A DNA stretch of 46,763 bases from CALESS01 sp041741455. GTDB lineage: Bacteria; Chloroflexota; Anaerolineae; Anaerolineales; Anaerolineaceae. The notes beneath the pieces were generated by a model that made no database searches, had not been told where the DNA came from, and saw nothing but the letters and a program-made list of their open reading frames with translations. The translations under genes were made by a program, and so were the position numbers. The number at the start of each line of letters is the position of its first letter. Position 1 is the first letter of the stretch. The stretch spans positions 1-46,763 of the forward strand of contig JBGSJZ010000083.1 in assembly GCA_041741455.1 (NCBI GenBank), in the 5' to 3' direction. Below are positions 7,571-16,105 of the stretch, piece after piece.

Positions 7571-8749
7571 ATGGATATTTTTGATAAGTGTTTTAATTGG
7601 ACGGATGCCAAAGAGGCGATTGAGGGTGGGTGGTATCCATACTTTATTCCTCTGACTGAAAACGAGGGAACAGAAGTGACCTATAAAGGTCACCGACTAA
7701 TTATGTGCGGGTCGAATAACTACCTGGGATTAACCACGCACCCAAAAGTAAGAAAAGCTGCGATTGAGGCCATAGAACGTTATGGTACTAGCTGCACTGG
7801 TTCCAGGTTTTTAAATGGAACTTTGGAATTGCATGAACAGCTGGAAAAAGAACTGGCTGAATGGGTGGAAAAACCGGCGGCTCTTGTTTTTTCTACAGGC
7901 ATGCAAACTAATCTTGGTACAGTGTCTGCCCTGGTTGGGAGACATGATTATGTGGTTTTAGATAAAGAAGACCACGCTAGTATTGTGGATGGCGCCCGCC
8001 TGGGGTATGGAAAGATTGAACGGTTCCGCCATAACGACGTTGAACACCTGGATCGTGTTCTTCAAAGCATACCGAACGATGGTGGTAAGTTAATTGTAGT
8101 GGATGGTTTGTTCAGTATGGGTGGCGATTTGGCACCATTACCAGAGATTGTACCCGTTGCACGCAAGTATGGAGCCAGGATTATGGTGGATGATGCCCAT
8201 GGCATGGGGGTGTTTGGGAAAGGGAAGGGAACGGCGGCTCACTTTGGTTTATCCAAAGAAGTTGATTTGATCATGTCGACCTTCTCCAAGTCATTTGCCT
8301 CTCTGGGTGGTTTTATTGCGGGCGAAAAAGATGTTGTCGAATACATCAAGCATTTTGGCCGGGCTATGATCTTTAGCGCCAGCATCTCACCGGCAAATGC
8401 AGCAGCAGCCCTGGCAGCTCTACACGTGATGCAGGAAGAACCAGAACGGGTTGAACGGCTGAATCAAATTGCTGAGAAAATGCGAAAAGGTTATCAAGCA
8501 TTGGGATTCAATACAGGTCCTTCTGTGTCCCCCATCATCCCGATTATAATTGGAGATGATCAGAGAACCTTCCTTTTCTGGCGCAGATTGTTTGAAAGCG
8601 GCGTTTTCGTGAATCCAGTAATTTCGCCGGCTACTCCGCCAGGCATGCAGTTATTGCGCACCAGTTACATGGCCACCCATACCGATGAGCAGATGGATCG
8701 AGTACTCTCGATTTTTGAAACCGTTGGAAAAGAAATTGGTGTAATTTAG
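7571..8749 (+). CDS. Alpha-oxoamine synthase, serine palmitoyltransferase / KBL / BioF type
   Basis: PLP-dependent fold-type I enzyme of 392 residues that condenses an amino acid with an acyl-CoA and releases CO2. Visible marks are GSNNYLGLT, YGTSCTGSRFLNGTLELH, FSTGMQTN, DKEDHASIVDG, the PLP-stacking VDDAHGMGVFG and the Schiff-base lysine in STFSKSFASLGG (Lys240). The GSNNYLGL...GSRFLNGT...DHASIVDG pattern looks more like bacterial serine palmitoyltransferases than like BioF, and no biotin or threonine-degradation genes are nearby. Substrate therefore stays open: palmitoyl-CoA plus serine, or acetyl-CoA plus glycine. The start is ATG 7571 behind AAAGGA; an upstream in-frame ATG at 7526 lacks a site. 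A terminator follows. Confidence 0.8.
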   Translation: MDIFDKCFNWTDAKEAIEGGWYPYFIPLTENEGTEVTYKGHRLIMCGSNNYLGLTTHPKVRKAAIEAIERYGTSCTGSRFLNGTLELHEQLEKELAEWVEKPAALVFSTGMQTNLGTVSALVGRHDYVVLDKEDHASIVDGARLGYGKIERFRHNDVEHLDRVLQSIPNDGGKLIVVDGLFSMGGDLAPLPEIVPVARKYGARIMVDDAHGMGVFGKGKGTAAHFGLSKEVDLIMSTFSKSFASLGGFIAGEKDVVEYIKHFGRAMIFSASISPANAAAALAALHVMQEEPERVERLNQIAEKMRKGYQALGFNTGPSVSPIIPIIIGDDQRTFLFWRRLFESGVFVNPVISPATPPGMQLLRTSYMATHTDEQMDRVLSIFETVGKEIGVI

Positions 8750-8765
8750 ATCAAACGAGGAATTA

Positions 8766-8794
8766 AAAAGAGCCGGATTTTCGCCGGCTCTTTT
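8766..8794. terminator. Bidirectional rho-independent terminator
   Basis: AAAAGAGCCGG 8766-8776 and CCGGCTCTTTT 8784-8794 form an 11-bp perfect stem with a 7-base loop and A/T tails on both sides. It serves the convergent oxoamine synthase and degV genes. Confidence 0.9.
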
Positions 8795-8823
8795 GATTCC
8801 TTGATAGATCGGGTAATTAGCTC

Positions 8824-9660
8824 TTAATTCTTGGTGATATACAAAATTCCAATGGTATTTGGCCCACAATGGCTGGAAATCGTTGCCCCGGCCAAGGTAA
8901 TATCTAAATTCTCGATAGGAAGAATCTTCTGGATCTCATCACCTAAATATGCTGCATCCTCATCGCAACCAGTGTGAGTGATGAATACTCGATGCGGATC
9001 CATGATCGGAACATTGTTACGGAAGTCAGTCAACAAAGCTTTCAGAGCTTTTTTCCGGGAGCCGCCAATTTTTTCGCGCATTCCTAACGTTCCTTGCGGA
9101 CTGACTTCGATAATCGGACGTATCTTTAGCAGGCTGCCGAAGACATGTTGAATGGCTGAACAGCGGCCACCCATGTACAGGTAGTCCAGTGTATCAATCA
9201 CAAAAGCTGTATGCAACCTGGGAATGGTTGTTTCGATTTCATGGATGATCTCCTTGACAGATAAACCCCTTTCACGTAATTCCAACGCCTTCAGCACCAA
9301 GTGGCCGATTCCAGTCGATAGATTTCTCGAATCTACGATATGTATTGAGCGATTTGGCAGGTTGTTTTTGACCAATACAGCTGTTTGGTAGGTCGCAGAA
9401 AGCGCAGAACTAATTGGGATAAAGATGACTTCACCCTCACGGTCTAGGAATTGTTGCATTGCTTCAACGGAAGGAGCCGAAGTTTTTGGCAGAACGCCTG
9501 TCTCATCCACATAAGCAAACAATAGCTCACGGGTGATATTGACATTATCCAGAAAACTTTGGTTGTTAACATAGACATTCAATGGAATTTGTTCAATCTT
9601 AAATTGAGAAATTAATTCAGGACTTAAATCAGAACATGAATCAGTCAAGATGTGAATCAT
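8824..9660 (-). CDS. DegV family fatty-acid-binding protein
   Basis: A 278-residue DegV protein. The N-terminal ILTDSCSDLSPELI, the TSAPSVEAM segment, ISSALSATYQTA, the SRNLSTGIGHLV loop and FVIDTLDYLYMGGRCS are characteristic. DegV/FakB proteins bind a fatty acid and present it to a kinase (FakA) for phosphorylation; no FakA-like gene is in the window. The protein is cytoplasmic. A GGAG site lies 8 bases before the ATG and TATAAT boxes face this gene in the AT-rich gap (one at 9684-9689, minus strand). Confidence 0.88.
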   Translation of the reverse strand: MIHILTDSCSDLSPELISQFKIEQIPLNVYVNNQSFLDNVNITRELLFAYVDETGVLPKTSAPSVEAMQQFLDREGEVIFIPISSALSATYQTAVLVKNNLPNRSIHIVDSRNLSTGIGHLVLKALELRERGLSVKEIIHEIETTIPRLHTAFVIDTLDYLYMGGRCSAIQHVFGSLLKIRPIIEVSPQGTLGMREKIGGSRKKALKALLTDFRNNVPIMDPHRVFITHTGCDEDAAYLGDEIQKILPIENLDITLAGATISSHCGPNTIGILYITKN

Positions 9661-9724
9661 TATTTATTCTCCGACCGCAAAAAATTATACAAATTATAAA
9701 AAGATTATACAACCAAAGAGCCGG

Positions 9725-9742
9725 GTATAATCATTGTTAATG
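9725..9742 (+). promoter_or_regulatory. TATAAT box next to the start codon (possible leaderless mRNA)
   Basis: TATAAT at 9725-9730 ends 9 bases before the ATG at 9740 and there is no ribosome binding sequence. A transcript starting at the usual distance would have almost no leader. The -35 region is weak. Confidence 0.4.
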
Positions 9743-10927
9743 AAACCGAAAATTATCCTTATTGACATTGATGGGGTCCTGGTAAAACCTGGCGGATACC
9801 GGTTGGCCATGCAAGAAACTTGCCGTTACTTTCTAGTCAAAGGCGGGATTGAAAGGTATTCTCCGGATGCTGAAGTTTACTCACTTTTCGAATCTCAATG
9901 TGTAACGAGTGAATGGGACATGATCCCATTATCCTTGTTGATTGTGCTTGATACGATAGCGAGTGTCGAATCGTTTCCGAAGCATTTAAGCAATTTAACG
10001 GATGCACTCGATTGGGTATTATCCAGATCCATTCCAAATATTGAAATTCCGTATCAAGAAATTATTCTCGATTTTGGAAAATATATTCACCCAGGAATTA
10101 CGGCTGCCCAGGGGATCCTGGATGCAAAGCTGAATGGGCAAGGCGATCAGCTCTTTGTTCACTTGGACAATTGTCATTTGATTCAAAGCCTCCTGGGGGA
10201 TACTAGAAATCTCTCCTCTGAACTGATCCGCAAATTTCAGGAATACGTTCTAGGCGGAGAGATATTCAGCAATTTTTTCGGTGAAAATCCTGAGCATTGG
10301 TGTACTTCATATTTGCTTGAGCATGATACGAGTAACCTTCTACCTGAGCACCAAAAAACACTGAAACGATTCTTGAGACTCAGAAACCTTTATGCATCGG
10401 TTTACACGGCTCGACCTTCATTACCACCCAGGGAATTGGATGAAAATTTCAAAAATTTTTCCCCTGAAGCAGAAATTGCGCTTAAACTGTGTGGATTGGA
10501 AGAATTACCTTTGATTGGTTATGGGAAATTGGGTTATCTGGCAAGCAAAACAGGGCGAACCATCCCAGAATATATCAAACCAGCGCCGGTTCAAGCGCTG
10601 GCAGGGATTGCTGCGGCATTGACTGGTAATGAATGGCTAGGACTGCAATGGGCAGCCAGGACGGCTGATGGCATTTTCCCTGACAACCAGGAATTCCAAT
10701 TGCCAAAAGAATTCAACCTTTACATTCTTGAGGATTCAGCAGCTGGAATCCAAGGTGGGTTTAGCGCAATTCAGTTACTCAATCAAAAAGGTTGGAAAGT
10801 GGAATTTCATCCTATGGGTATCAGTAAACATCTGAAAAAAATCAAATCTCTGGAGAATATTGGGGCTGTGATTTACCAGGATGTCAATACTGCTCTGAGT
10901 GCAATCTTCGAAGAAACACGGGTTTAA
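9740..10927 (+). CDS. HAD-superfamily-like protein with large internal domain
   Basis: A 395-residue protein. It starts ILIDIDGVLVKPGG, the HAD motif I (DxDGxL with nucleophile Asp), and shows a motif IV-like LEDSAAGIQGG near residue 330, followed by a strand (WKVEFHPMGI) as in HAD hydrolases. A TARPSLPPRELDENF segment near residue 222 could be motif II, since T-A-R is common there. Between motifs I and II lie about 200 residues I do not recognise, with a cap-like helical composition, so the protein is longer than typical HAD phosphatases. The substrate is unknown. The stop codon overlaps that of the convergent corA gene by 3-4 bases, with no terminator between them. A phosphatase role is inferred from the motifs only. 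Confidence 0.6.
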   Translation: MKPKIILIDIDGVLVKPGGYRLAMQETCRYFLVKGGIERYSPDAEVYSLFESQCVTSEWDMIPLSLLIVLDTIASVESFPKHLSNLTDALDWVLSRSIPNIEIPYQEIILDFGKYIHPGITAAQGILDAKLNGQGDQLFVHLDNCHLIQSLLGDTRNLSSELIRKFQEYVLGGEIFSNFFGENPEHWCTSYLLEHDTSNLLPEHQKTLKRFLRLRNLYASVYTARPSLPPRELDENFKNFSPEAEIALKLCGLEELPLIGYGKLGYLASKTGRTIPEYIKPAPVQALAGIAAALTGNEWLGLQWAARTADGIFPDNQEFQLPKEFNLYILEDSAAGIQGGFSAIQLLNQKGWKVEFHPMGISKHLKKIKSLENIGAVIYQDVNTALSAIFEETRV

Positions 10928-11901
10928 AACCAGCGGTTTTTCCGGATATACCAAATCATCCCTGAGACGATTAGCAAAAAGACCAACCATACCAGGGGAT
11001 ACCCCCATTTCCAAGAGAGCTCCGGCATATAATGGAAATTCATTCCATAAATGCCGGCTACAAAGGAAAGGGGGAGGAAGATCGTGCTGACTATGGTCAG
11101 GGTTTTCATGATTACATTCAGGCGCAAGGAGGTGGAGTTGAGATAGATATCCATGGCACCCGAAACAATGTCCCGGATATTTTCACATAAATCTTGAATA
11201 CGAACCAAATGGTCGTAGATATCTCGAAAATAAATGCGACTCTGACGGTCGATCTGGGGAAATTCGTCGCGGGTTAAGCGGTTCATCACTTCCCGTTGGG
11301 GGGAAATGATTCGGCGCAAGGACATTACTGTGTGCTTGAGATTTAGAATGCGTTCAAGCGTTTTCGGATCTGGTGTTGAAAGAACCTTTTCCTCCAACCA
11401 TTCGATTTCTTCATCCATTTCATCCAAAATCGGCATGTAATCATCAACCAGGGTGTCCAGAATCGCATGCGCCAGGAAATCTGGTCCATGGATGGCCAGG
11501 CGATTGTCCCGGTCCAAGCGACGCCAGACAAATTCAACGGGAGGCATTACCAGGTCCTTATAACAGGTAACCAGAAAATTATTCCCAATGAACAGATTTA
11601 ACTCCATGGTTTCAAGCTTTTCCAGGTTGGAAGCGGGACGCAAAGCATGGATTATCAGGAATATGTAATCTGTAAAATCATCCACTTTTGGGGTTTGGTA
11701 ACCCGAACTGAGGCAATCTTCCACAGCCAAGTGATGGAAATGAAAGAGTTCTAACAGGGTAGTATTTATCTCTGAATCGGAAGAATTCTCAAGACTCACC
11801 CAAACGAACTTGTCTGGCATTTGCAGGGTTTGATTTACCTGGTTAAGACTCAAATCTTTGGAACAAGAACCATCTTGATGAAAAACAACAGCATGGATCA
11901 A
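10924..11901 (-). CDS. corA: CorA-family magnesium/cobalt transporter
   Basis: A 325-residue CorA-type divalent cation channel. A large cytoplasmic N-terminal domain (to about 260) is followed by two C-terminal membrane helices; the first ends in the signature GMN (GIYGMNFHYMPE) and the second is WLVFLLIVSGMIWYI. The tail is basic (RKNRWF), as in CorA. Transport of Mg2+ is the usual role, with Co2+ or Ni2+ possible in some members. Nickel would be relevant to the hydrogenase genes but there is no evidence for it here. Its 3' end overlaps the HAD-like gene. Confidence 0.9.
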   Translation of the reverse strand: MIHAVVFHQDGSCSKDLSLNQVNQTLQMPDKFVWVSLENSSDSEINTTLLELFHFHHLAVEDCLSSGYQTPKVDDFTDYIFLIIHALRPASNLEKLETMELNLFIGNNFLVTCYKDLVMPPVEFVWRRLDRDNRLAIHGPDFLAHAILDTLVDDYMPILDEMDEEIEWLEEKVLSTPDPKTLERILNLKHTVMSLRRIISPQREVMNRLTRDEFPQIDRQSRIYFRDIYDHLVRIQDLCENIRDIVSGAMDIYLNSTSLRLNVIMKTLTIVSTIFLPLSFVAGIYGMNFHYMPELSWKWGYPLVWLVFLLIVSGMIWYIRKNRWF

Positions 11902-12368
11902 GGTAAACCTCCAAAAGAATCCTGATTCGTAGATTATAAGTCATAGCAAGAATTTGGGTGGAGAAATCTACCTCGAAACGCAAGAACTTTGTTTTGAACT
12001 CTTGCCTTATGCACAATCAACAGCCGAAGTAATTTGACCTGGCATGAAGAAGCACTACATGCGGCCGATTCTTTATTGATCCATTTTTTCACTCGCGCTA
12101 TGGAAAGACCATAATAGTGGGTAGAAATAACTTTGAGCATATTTGCCGGGTGATTGCCTTCAAATATGTATTACCACAAGGGTGTTGCAACCTTTATCTG
12201 GTAACCCAGGAAACTGATAAATGAAACCAGCATGGATCTGGTTGGTCAGATTTGGAAGTAAAACAAACCTGATAGTGCTTGCTGAGCTTGGACAAGTCTG
12301 CTCCCAGAAAATTGCTGGGCAACTGACAGCACTCTTTATTTACGGTAAAATTGAGGTTGGAGGAACCT
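11902..12368. other. 467-base intergenic region
   Basis: I see no convincing gene. A 68-codon minus-strand frame (11934-12140) has no recognisable domain and no good ribosome binding site. The right end holds the promoter described separately. Confidence 0.5.
12323..12351 (+). promoter_or_regulatory. Putative promoter of the SCP2-domain gene
   Basis: CTGACA 12323-12328, 17 bases, TAAAAT 12346-12351. GGAGG at 12359-12363 and GTG 12369 follow. Confidence 0.45.
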
Positions 12369-12707
12369 GTGAACGAACCGACGATCAACCAACTCATGGA
12401 TTTATTGGAAGTATCCTTTATACCTGAAGCAGCAGGAGACATACGGGCGGAGGTGTTATTCCGCCTTACAGGAGAACAAGGTGGGGATTGGACAGCTCAT
12501 ATTGTAAATAAAACCTGCAAAGTTGAAAATCAAACGAGCCTGCACCCAGACTTAAAATTGGAGGCAAGTGCCAAGGATATCATTGATTTGTTTATGGGGC
12601 GGTTGGATCCGATGCGAGCTTTCTTTTCAGGTCGGCTAAAAATGCAGGGTGACCAGAAATTAGCTTTTCAATTGGCTACATTTTTCAAAATACCAGATCG
12701 AGGATAA
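12369..12707 (+). CDS. SCP2 sterol-binding domain protein
   Basis: A 112-residue single-domain protein of the SCP2 lipid-binding fold. It has the typical segments AEVLFRLTGEQGGDWTAHIVN, LHPDLKLEASAKDIIDLFMGRLDPMRAFFSGRLKMQGD and the C-terminal helix FQLATFFKI. Such domains bind acyl-CoA, sterols or other hydrophobic ligands in a tunnel; the ligand in bacteria is usually unknown. GTG 12369 is chosen because GGAGG sits 5 bases upstream; an in-frame TTG at 12351 lies inside the promoter. A terminator follows. Confidence 0.8.
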   Translation: MNEPTINQLMDLLEVSFIPEAAGDIRAEVLFRLTGEQGGDWTAHIVNKTCKVENQTSLHPDLKLEASAKDIIDLFMGRLDPMRAFFSGRLKMQGDQKLAFQLATFFKIPDRG

Positions 12708-12708
12708 G

Positions 12709-12743
12709 AAAAATCAGGCCAACCAGAAATTGGCCTGATTTTT
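12709..12743. terminator. Bidirectional rho-independent terminator
   Basis: AAAAATCAGGCCAA 12709-12722 pairs perfectly with 12730-12743 (14 bp, 7-base loop), with A and T tails on both sides. It separates the SCP2 gene from the convergent sufT. Confidence 0.92.
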
Positions 12744-12745
12744 CA

Positions 12746-13096
12746 TTAGTAGATTCCCCAATCCGCTCCCAGTCCTTCTTCCATCATTGAGAAATCCCAG
12801 ACATCTATTGAAAAATCGATGAATGCTGGTCTTTCCAGGATGGCTTCGGCCTTCTGCCTGGTCATCTCGATTAGGGCTGGTCCATATGGACAGAACGGAG
12901 TGGTCAAGATCATCTTCAGCATAACGCTATCGTCTTCAATTTTTACATTGCGGATCAACCCAAGCTGAATAATGGAAAGGCCAAGCTCGGGATCCAACAC
13001 CTCGGAAAGAGCACTGCGTAATTTGCTGCACATTTCTGGTAATTGTTCTTCTGATTCCCAGATGGCTGGATTGGTACCGGGAGTTTGAGGCATCAT
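12746..13096 (-). CDS. sufT: SufT-like Fe-S assembly factor (MIP18/DUF59)
   Basis: A 116-residue MIP18-family protein. It shows the domain core LSEVLDPELGLSIIQLGLIRNVKIEDD and the conserved TTPFCPYGPALIEMTR with its reactive Cys. Family members (SufT, PaaD, Cia2) help deliver or mature Fe-S clusters in the cytoplasm. I chose ATG 13096, which overlaps the sufR stop as ATGA, implying translational coupling; GGAG lies 8 bases upstream. A longer upstream frame has no site. Its position behind sufR and opposite the suf operon supports an Fe-S role. Confidence 0.82.
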   Translation of the reverse strand: MMPQTPGTNPAIWESEEQLPEMCSKLRSALSEVLDPELGLSIIQLGLIRNVKIEDDSVMLKMILTTPFCPYGPALIEMTRQKAEAILERPAFIDFSIDVWDFSMMEEGLGADWGIY

Positions 13097-13734
13097 TCGA
13101 TTTTCTCCGAAGGTGAAAGGTCTGGAATAACAAATGTACAATGCGCATCACCACTCAATACGCAAGTTATTTTTTCAGCGGGAATGTTTAGCACGGTAGA
13201 GATGATGGTTTGATCCACTGCACAAACTTCCGGGTGGCTCTGACCGACTTGCAAGTAAGGACACGTGATTTCGTGAATCTTGATTTGTCCATCCGAGCGT
13301 TCCCATTCAATAGAAAAGCCTTCCTGAGCTAATATTTCCTTAACGTAATGTAAACGCTCATCCATTGACATTTTCTGAGCTTTGGCAGCGTAAGTTGAGG
13401 CCATTCCAAGCGCCAACTGAGAAAAGATCCGGGAAACTTGTTGTTCAGTCAGAGTTTCTTTCATTTGATCGAGCAGGCGATTGGTCAGTGAGACGTAACG
13501 AGTGGGAAATTCTTCCAGGCCAAGCTCTGAAAGCGAATAAACCAAGCGCGGCCGCCCAACCCCATGTCGTTCTTCCGCGACTTCAATTAGTCCTTCAGCC
13601 TGTAAGTTGATGATGTGATGACGAACGGAAATGGGATTGATGCTAACCGCCTCGGCAATGTTGTTGATTGTCGAGCGGGGGTTCACTAGTAAAGTCTGAA
13701 GAACTCGTTCTTTGGTCGTGCGAATCATTTGCAT
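13093..13734 (-). CDS. sufR: SufR-like Fe-S-sensing repressor
   Basis: A 213-residue regulator with an N-terminal winged helix-turn-helix (residues 1-70: NNIAEAVSINPISVRHHIINLQAEGLIE, then wing RHGVGRPRLVYSLSELG). Its C-terminal domain has four cysteines (CPYL...EVCAVD...ITCVLSGDAHC) that can hold a cluster. This is the architecture of SufR, the repressor of suf operons that senses Fe-S status; cysteine spacing is close to but not identical to the cyanobacterial protein. It is transcribed away from sufC across a shared operator, as expected for self and operon repression, and overlaps sufT by 4 bases. Confidence 0.85.
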   Translation of the reverse strand: MQMIRTTKERVLQTLLVNPRSTINNIAEAVSINPISVRHHIINLQAEGLIEVAEERHGVGRPRLVYSLSELGLEEFPTRYVSLTNRLLDQMKETLTEQQVSRIFSQLALGMASTYAAKAQKMSMDERLHYVKEILAQEGFSIEWERSDGQIKIHEITCPYLQVGQSHPEVCAVDQTIISTVLNIPAEKITCVLSGDAHCTFVIPDLSPSEKIE

Positions 13735-13767
13735 TGTTTTATCTCAAAACTCCGTAGGTATATTTGC

Positions 13768-13850
13768 AGTATAACAAAGGCATGGGAAAAAGTCAATATA
13801 TTAGTTAATTATCATAAATATTGACTAAACTAGTCGGGCTGTGCTATAAT
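13768..13850. promoter_or_regulatory. Divergent sufR / sufC promoters with palindromic SufR-type operator
   Basis: On the plus strand TTGACT 13821-13826, 18 bases and TATAAT 13845-13850 drive sufC. On the minus strand TTGACT 13796-13791, 17 bases and TATACT 13773-13768 drive sufR. AGTCAATAT 13791-13799 and ATATTGACT 13818-13826 are a perfect inverted repeat that contains both -35 boxes, so one repressor could close both promoters. Confidence 0.75.
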
Positions 13851-13890
13851 GACGGCTGAAAAATAGTATCTTCCTTCTAGGAGTTTTGGA

Positions 13891-14667
13891 ATGTCAAAAT
13901 TGGAAATTAGAAATTTACATGTGAGTATTGAAGGCAAAGAAATTCTTAAGGGGTTTTCCCTGACGGTGAACCAAGGCGAAGTGCATGCAATTATGGGTCC
14001 AAATGGAACCGGAAAGTCAACCTTGGCATATACCCTAATGGGTCATCCTTTTTACGAAGTGACAGCTGGTGAAGCCTGGTTCAAAGGTGTAAATATTTTA
14101 GAGCTGGAAGCAGACGAGCGCTCCCGACTTGGGTTGTTTCTGGCATTTCAATATCCAGTGGCGATCCCGGGAGTGACAGTTGCCAACTTTCTGCGGACAG
14201 CACTGAACGCCCGCAAGCGCGCCGACAATCCGGATGATAAAGGTATGCCGATTCCGGAATTTCGAAAACTTCTCCGTGCTCGGATGGAATTATTGAAAAT
14301 GGATCCGGCTTTTGCTGGTCGTTATCTAAATGATGGTTTTTCTGGAGGCGAGAAGAAACGCGCGGAAATATTACAGATGGCAACGCTCCGTCCTGAAATT
14401 GCGATCCTGGATGAAACGGATTCTGGTTTGGATATCGATGCCTTGAGGATTGTCTCTGAAGGGGTCAATGCGTTACGTGGGGAAGATCTGGGAGTGCTGG
14501 TGATTACCCACTACAACCGGATCTTAAATTATATCCAGCCGGATTTTGTGCATGTGATGATGGATGGTCAAATTGCGGAATCTGGTGGCCCTGATCTGGC
14601 ATTACATCTGGAAGAGCATGGTTACGAATGGGTGCGCGAAAAACTTGATAATATTGCTGCTGGTTAA
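13891..14667 (+). CDS. sufC: Fe-S assembly ATPase SufC
   Basis: A 258-residue ABC-type ATPase of the cytoplasmic SufBCD scaffold. Walker A is GPNGTGKST at about residue 37. The signature is FSGGEKKRAEILQMA, Walker B is IAILDETDSGLDIDAL and the switch His is in VITHYNR. ATP binding by SufC opens the SufB-SufD interface for cluster building. GGAG lies about 8 bases before the ATG. It is the first gene of the suf operon and the next gene starts 17 bases later. Confidence 0.96.
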   Translation: MSKLEIRNLHVSIEGKEILKGFSLTVNQGEVHAIMGPNGTGKSTLAYTLMGHPFYEVTAGEAWFKGVNILELEADERSRLGLFLAFQYPVAIPGVTVANFLRTALNARKRADNPDDKGMPIPEFRKLLRARMELLKMDPAFAGRYLNDGFSGGEKKRAEILQMATLRPEIAILDETDSGLDIDALRIVSEGVNALRGEDLGVLVITHYNRILNYIQPDFVHVMMDGQIAESGGPDLALHLEEHGYEWVREKLDNIAAG

Positions 14668-14684
14668 CGGTAGAAGAGGCTAAT

Positions 14685-16097
14685 ATGACTGAGAAGAAGC
14701 AGGAAACAATATTGGAGGAAATCGGCGAATACAAGTATGGCTTTTCCATGCCGGACACCTCTGTTTTCCGTTCACAAAAGGGGTTGAACCGTGAGGTTGT
14801 CCAACAGATCTCTGCCATGAAAGGTGAACCTCAGTGGATGTTGGATTTCCGACTGCGGGCTTTGGACCACGCCTTAACTCGTCCTCTACCAAGATGGGGC
14901 GCGGATATTTCCGGGCTTAATCTGGATGACATTTATTATTACGTCAAACCAAGCAACGGAGAGGGCAAGAGTTGGGATGATGTGCCTGATTCGATAAAAA
15001 CCACCTTTGATCGTTTGGGTGTACCGGAAGCAGAGCGAAAATTCCTGGCAGGTCTGGGTGCACAATACGAATCAGAGATGGTGTATCACTCTATTCAGGA
15101 TCACCTGGCCAAACAAGGCGTGATTTTTGTATCGATTGAGGATGGCCTGCGACTCTATCCTGATTTGTTTCGGGAGTATTTTGGAACTGTGATCCCAATC
15201 GAGGATAATAAATTTGCTGCCATCAATTCAGCGGTATGGTCTGGTGGCTCGTTCGTGTATGTGCCCAAAGGAGTTAAAGTAGATTTACCACTGCAAGCTT
15301 ACTTTCGGTTGAATTTAGCGAATATTGGACAATTTGAACGAACAATAATTGTTGCAGATGAAGGCGCCCAGGTTCATTATGTGGAAGGTTGTACCGCCCC
15401 GCAATATACCACGGATTCGTTTCACAGTGGAGTGATTGAAATTGTGGTGAAGAAGGGTGCGAGGGTCCGCTATTCCACCATCCAAAACTGGTCGAACAAT
15501 GTTTACAACCTGGTTACCCAGCGGGCTATTGTTCATGAAGACGCAACGATGGAATGGGTGGATGCAAATTTGGGATCCAAAGTGACAATGAAATATCCAT
15601 CCTGCTACCTGGTTGGAAAGGGCGCTAGGGGAGAAATTCTCTCGATGGCTTTTGCCGGACCTGGACAACATCAGGATGCTGGTGGGAAGGTTATTCACTT
15701 TGCTCCTTACACATCCAGCAAAATCACCTCTAAGTCCATTTCTAAGGGAGGAGGGCGGGCTTCTTATCGTGGCTTGTTGAAGGTTTACAAGGGTGCCCAC
15801 CATGTTAAATCAAACGTGGTTTGTGATGCCTTGTTGTTAGATCCACAATCGCGTTCTGATACCTATCCTTATATCGAGATAGACGAGGAAGATGTCAACA
15901 TCGGGCATGAAGCTTCTGTGTCCAAAGTTGGAGAAGAGCAGTTGTTTTACCTAATGAGCCGGGGATTATCAAAAGAAGCAGCCACGACGATGGTGGTTAG
16001 TGGTTTTATCGAACCCTTGGTAAAGGAATTGCCGATGGAATATGCCGTGGAGATGAATCGGCTAATCCAATTGCAGATGGAAGGCTCAATCGGGTAA
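14685..16097 (+). CDS. sufB: Fe-S scaffold protein SufB
   Basis: A 470-residue SufB, typical in length. It forms with SufC and SufD the scaffold where [Fe-S] clusters are built from SufS/SufU sulfur. Recognisable stretches are SVWSGGSFVYVPKGVKVDLPLQAYFRLN (abbreviated here to its core VYVPKGVKV), EGCTAP, NWSNNVYNLVTQR and the C-terminal HEASVSKVGEEQLFYLMSRGL. The beta-helix part is rich in Gly and Val. GGAGG is not seen immediately upstream, where only AGAAGAGG is present; coupling to sufC is likely. sufD follows after 8 bases. Confidence 0.96.
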   Translation: MTEKKQETILEEIGEYKYGFSMPDTSVFRSQKGLNREVVQQISAMKGEPQWMLDFRLRALDHALTRPLPRWGADISGLNLDDIYYYVKPSNGEGKSWDDVPDSIKTTFDRLGVPEAERKFLAGLGAQYESEMVYHSIQDHLAKQGVIFVSIEDGLRLYPDLFREYFGTVIPIEDNKFAAINSAVWSGGSFVYVPKGVKVDLPLQAYFRLNLANIGQFERTIIVADEGAQVHYVEGCTAPQYTTDSFHSGVIEIVVKKGARVRYSTIQNWSNNVYNLVTQRAIVHEDATMEWVDANLGSKVTMKYPSCYLVGKGARGEILSMAFAGPGQHQDAGGKVIHFAPYTSSKITSKSISKGGGRASYRGLLKVYKGAHHVKSNVVCDALLLDPQSRSDTYPYIEIDEEDVNIGHEASVSKVGEEQLFYLMSRGLSKEAATTMVVSGFIEPLVKELPMEYAVEMNRLIQLQMEGSIG

Positions 16098-16105
16098 GGG
16101 AGCAA

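Noticed and set aside
11934..12140. Small minus-strand gene upstream of corA
   Set aside because: No ribosome binding site, no family resemblance, Cys/Ser-rich random-like composition.
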